In this document: positions 6,247 to 8,287 of the stretch, piece by piece
Layout of the letters: each line of letters starts with the position of its first letter
Position numbering within the stretch: position 1 is the stretch's first letter
DNA from: an uncultured Roseburia sp.
Lineage (GTDB): Bacteria > Bacillota > Clostridia > Lachnospirales > Lachnospiraceae
Length of the DNA: 8,287 nt
Assembly (NCBI GenBank): GCA_946055175.1
Contig: CAMGET010000042.1
Coordinates: 1-8,287, forward strand
Direction: 5' to 3'
Translations under genes and position numbers: made by a program
The notes under the pieces: generated by a model
The model's database searches: none
What the model saw: the letters and a program-made list of their open reading frames with translations, nothing else
Told to the model about the DNA's origin: nothing

Positions 6247-6651
6247 ATGGAAGTAAGAAACTGTAAAGGCTGTGGCAGATTATTTAATTATTTAAATGGT
6301 CAGCCTCTTTGCCAGGCATGTAAAGAAGCATTAGAGGAAAAATTCGCAGAAGTAAAAGAGTACATATACCAGAATCCGAAAGCATCCATCACAATGGTAG
6401 CGGAGGCAACGGAGGTATCCGGAAAGCAGATTAAGCAATGGATCAGAGAAGACCGTCTTGTATTGTCAGAGCCATCTCCGGACGGAGTGCTTTGCGAGAA
6501 CTGTGGTACACCGATTTGCAGCGGACGTTACTGTGATGCCTGCAAAAACAGAATGGCAAATAACTTAAACAGCGTATTATCGCGGCCAACAGCTCCGACT
6601 CCGGAGAGAAAGAGAGAAAGAGACGGAAATAAAATGCGTTTCTTATCATAA
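6247..6651 (+). CDS. yvyF: YvyF-type flagellar-region zinc protein (TIGR03826-like)
   Basis: A 134-residue protein matching the size and layout of Bacillus YvyF, a gene found next to comFC and flgM in flagellated Firmicutes. It begins with a zinc knuckle (C6, C9, C22, C25: CKGC ... CQAC), followed by a helical segment at about 32-72 (EYIYQNPKASITMVAEATEVSGKQI... in outline) that looks like a MerR-like helix-turn-helix, then a second cysteine cluster (C83, C86, C91, C96, C99) and a basic tail (RKRERDGNKMRF). The family's biochemical role is not settled; a regulatory, nucleic-acid-binding function is suggested by the architecture. AGGAGG (6233-6238) lies eight bases before the ATG. It ends the comF operon: an intrinsic terminator follows after 24 bases, and flgM, its usual partner, is absent here. 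Confidence 0.85.
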   Translation: MEVRNCKGCGRLFNYLNGQPLCQACKEALEEKFAEVKEYIYQNPKASITMVAEATEVSGKQIKQWIREDRLVLSEPSPDGVLCENCGTPICSGRYCDACKNRMANNLNSVLSRPTAPTPERKRERDGNKMRFLS

Positions 6652-6675
6652 ATGATTTTGCATATGTCAGAATAG

Positions 6676-6732
6676 AAACTGTTGCTGTTATGATTTCATA
6701 ATTTTGGTAAATCATAATAACAACAGTTTTTT
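6676..6732 (+). terminator. Intrinsic terminator of the comF-yvyF operon
   Basis: A 21-pair stem (6676-6696 with 6709-6729) contains one C-A mismatch and one G-T wobble, closes a 12-base loop and is followed by a run of six T (6727-6732). It sits 24 bases after the yvyF stop and two bases before the -35 of the next promoter, so it separates two transcription units cleanly. The stem is long and AT-rich, but the T-run is canonical. Confidence 0.9.
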
Positions 6733-6734
6733 CT

Positions 6735-6762
6735 TTGAAAATCGATAGGGTTATGCTATAAT
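6735..6762 (+). promoter_or_regulatory. Extended -10 promoter of the membrane-protein operon
   Basis: TTGAAA (6735-6740), a 16-base spacer and a perfect TATAAT (6757-6762) preceded by TGC, giving an extended -10 element. The predicted start is near 6769, about 37 bases before the ATG of the next gene. No operator-like repeat is obvious. Confidence 0.82.
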
Positions 6763-6805
6763 GAAAAATGAAAATGTCTAATTATGCGCAAAAGGGGTTA
6801 GATGC

Positions 6806-7222
6806 ATGGTAAATGAGGAACGTTTAAGACCAATGGTAAAGATGGCGATGTTTGATAAGAACGAAGGAAAACATTGCAAACCAATGATAGAGTATTCCCG
6901 TCAGGACTATGTGGCAATGGAAATGCTAAAAAGCTTTGTGACAGGTACGATAGCATTTATGCTGATGTTTGGAATATGGGCAGTCCGGGATATCGACCGG
7001 GCAATGGGAATGCTTAATGCCGCATATCTTAAGGATTTTATCGTGGATGTCGGACTCAAGTATCTTGTGTTTTTACTGGCATATCTGATTGTCACCTATG
7101 TGGTTTATCAGATTCGCTATACACAGGGACGGAAAAAAGTAAAAAAATATTATAACAGCTTAAAAGCGGTGAATAAAATGTATGAACGGGAAGAAAAATT
7201 GAGGACTCCGTCACAGGACTAA
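6806..7222 (+). CDS. Uncharacterised two-helix membrane protein
   Basis: I do not recognise a named function. The 138-residue protein has a charged N-terminal stretch (1-41), a first membrane helix at about 43-60 (FVTGTIAFMLMFGIWAV), a connecting stretch of about 23 residues, a second helix at about 84-104 (GLKYLVFLLAYLIVTYVV), and a strongly basic, probably helical tail (109-133, rich in K, R and E). Both ends are predicted to lie in the cytoplasm. The ATG at 6806 has AGGGG (6793-6797) at eight bases; an out-of-frame ATG at 6802 is not used. A promoter lies just upstream, and the next gene follows after 29 bases, so the two form an operon and may form a complex. No catalytic motif is visible. 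Confidence 0.82.
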   Translation: MVNEERLRPMVKMAMFDKNEGKHCKPMIEYSRQDYVAMEMLKSFVTGTIAFMLMFGIWAVRDIDRAMGMLNAAYLKDFIVDVGLKYLVFLLAYLIVTYVVYQIRYTQGRKKVKKYYNSLKAVNKMYEREEKLRTPSQD

Positions 7223-7251
7223 AAGGGAAAACATAGAGGACAGGTGAAAAA

Positions 7252-8244
7252 ATGGTAGTTTTATTGGAATTAAAATCAAAGATGGCTCGCATTTATGGGA
7301 AATACGAAGCATATATTACACCATTGCTGAAGTTTGTACTTGCTTTGGTAACTTTTCTATTGATTAATACAAACATCGGATATATGAAAACCATCAGCAG
7401 GTTCCCGATAGCCTGCATTTTAGCGGCAATATGTGCGGTTTTGCCGGTAAATGCACTGATTGCAATAGCAATGCTGGTTATATTGGCAGATTTGTATGCA
7501 CTGTCGGTTGAAGTGTGTCTGGTGGGATTACTGCTGTTTCTGGCTATTTATTTTATCTATTTCCGGTTTTCGCCGAAGAGTGGATTCAATGCGATATTAA
7601 TGCCGGTTTGTTTTAAAATGGGAATTCCTTATATTGTGCCGGTAGGCTCCGGTCTGCTTGGAGAACTGTATTCAGTTGCTTCTGTTGTATGCGGTACCGT
7701 CATTTACTTTTTCCTGCACGGCGTGCATGAAAATGAGACCGTATTAAGCCAGGCATCAGAAGGAGGCACTTCAAAAATCAAAGTGGCGCTCAATCAGTTT
7801 TTGGGGAATAAAGAGATGTTCCTTGTGGCCGCTGTTCTTGCCGCCACAATGGTGGTTGTATACATCATCCGCAGAATGGAAATTGACAATGCGTGGACGG
7901 TTGCGTGGATATCGGGAATTTTATTTGAAACCATCGGATTGATTGCAGGTTATATGCTGCTTGGAATTAAGGGAAAGGTCATCGGAGTGATTATCGGAGG
8001 AGCAGTTTCCTGCGTCATAGCAGCGGTGATACAATTCCTGCTTTTCAATGTGGACTATACCAGGACAGAACGTCTTCAGTTTGAAGATGATGAATATTAT
8101 TACTATGTAAAAGCGGTTCCGAAGGCAGTCATTGCAGGCTCTGATAAGCAGGTGAAGCATTTTACCAAAAATGCGGAAAAAGAGCGTATCAGTAAAAAGA
8201 AGTTTGCAGAAGAAATGGAAATTGACGAGGAACTATTAAAATAA
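7252..8244 (+). CDS. Uncharacterised polytopic membrane protein, ~9 TM helices
   Basis: A 330-residue protein of unknown function. Hydrophobic segments lie at about 24-40, 51-66, 67-85, 87-104, 115-133, 138-156, 188-206, 215-238 and 242-266, followed by a charged cytoplasmic tail of some 65 residues. The tail opens with a notable acidic and tyrosine-rich motif, FEDDEYYYYVKAVPK (277-291), and ends in lysine/glutamate-rich sequence. From memory, similar proteins in Lachnospiraceae are often auto-labelled 'ABC transporter permease', but I see no EAA coupling loop and no ATPase gene nearby, so that label is not supported here. The start ATG at 7252 has AGGTG (7242-7246) five bases upstream and AGAGGA a little further; a later in-frame ATG at codon 11 has no ribosome binding site. 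Gene order (two-helix partner upstream, another gene 8-14 bases downstream) points to a three-gene or longer operon. Confidence 0.85.
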   Translation: MVVLLELKSKMARIYGKYEAYITPLLKFVLALVTFLLINTNIGYMKTISRFPIACILAAICAVLPVNALIAIAMLVILADLYALSVEVCLVGLLLFLAIYFIYFRFSPKSGFNAILMPVCFKMGIPYIVPVGSGLLGELYSVASVVCGTVIYFFLHGVHENETVLSQASEGGTSKIKVALNQFLGNKEMFLVAAVLAATMVVVYIIRRMEIDNAWTVAWISGILFETIGLIAGYMLLGIKGKVIGVIIGGAVSCVIAAVIQFLLFNVDYTRTERLQFEDDEYYYYVKAVPKAVIAGSDKQVKHFTKNAEKERISKKKFAEEMEIDEELLK

Positions 8245-8258
8245 AGGAAGTGATGACA

Positions 8259-8287
8259 GTGCTGGATATTGGTGCAACAATAAAAAA
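8259..8287 (+). CDS. Start of a third operon gene (cut by window end)
   Basis: After the stop of the polytopic protein (8242-8244) comes AAAGGAAG (8243-8250) and then an open frame with three possible in-frame starts: GTG 8250, ATG 8253 and GTG 8259. The GTG at 8259 is preferred because it lies eight bases after the ribosome binding site, while ATG 8253 would be only two bases away. The visible product begins MLDIGATIK. Too little is present to name a family. Confidence 0.5.

Noticed and set aside
7252..8244. ABC transporter permease label for the 330-residue protein
   Set aside because: No coupling-loop motif and no ATPase or binding-protein gene in the same operon within the window.

Overview
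The window looks like the chromosome of a low-to-moderate G+C Gram-positive anaerobe, most likely a Clostridia member of the Lachnospiraceae type. The reasons are AT-rich codon use, strong AGGAGG-type ribosome binding sites, textbook sigma-A promoters, a lipoprotein-type solute-binding protein, and the gene set recD2 / comF / yvyF. No rRNA, tRNA, CRISPR array, transposase or phage gene was seen.

Layout: (1) 1-2039, plus strand: RecD2-type DNA helicase, cut at its N-terminus by the window edge. (2) 2040-2561: a gene-free stretch filled almost completely by one very long imperfect palindrome (about 2050-2563, two arms of about 245 bp, apex near 2306). This is the most unusual object in the window. 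(3) 2562-5370, minus strand: a three-gene ABC importer operon (lipoprotein, permease, ATPase) of the TrpXYZ-like / COG2984-COG4120-COG1101 type, probably importing an aromatic amino acid or similar small solute. It has a consensus promoter, an operator-like inverted repeat in its leader, and a GNRA-capped stem-loop between the binding-protein and permease genes. (4) 5371-5506: a compact divergent promoter region in which the two -35 elements appear to overlap. (5) 5507-6651, plus strand: comF (phosphoribosyltransferase-like competence protein) and a YvyF-type flagellar-region zinc protein, closed by a strong intrinsic terminator at 6676-6732. (6) 6757-8287, plus strand: a new promoter driving an uncharacterised membrane operon: a two-helix 138-residue protein, a roughly nine-helix 330-residue protein, and the first codons of a third gene at the window end.

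How the parts fit: recD2 and comF are DNA-handling genes in the same orientation. The ABC operon and the palindrome lie between them, on the opposite strand, like an inserted block. The recD2 and ABC transcripts converge on the palindrome, which would fold into a long hairpin in RNA read from either side and may end or stabilise both messages. The membrane operon at the right end is the least understood protein-coding part.
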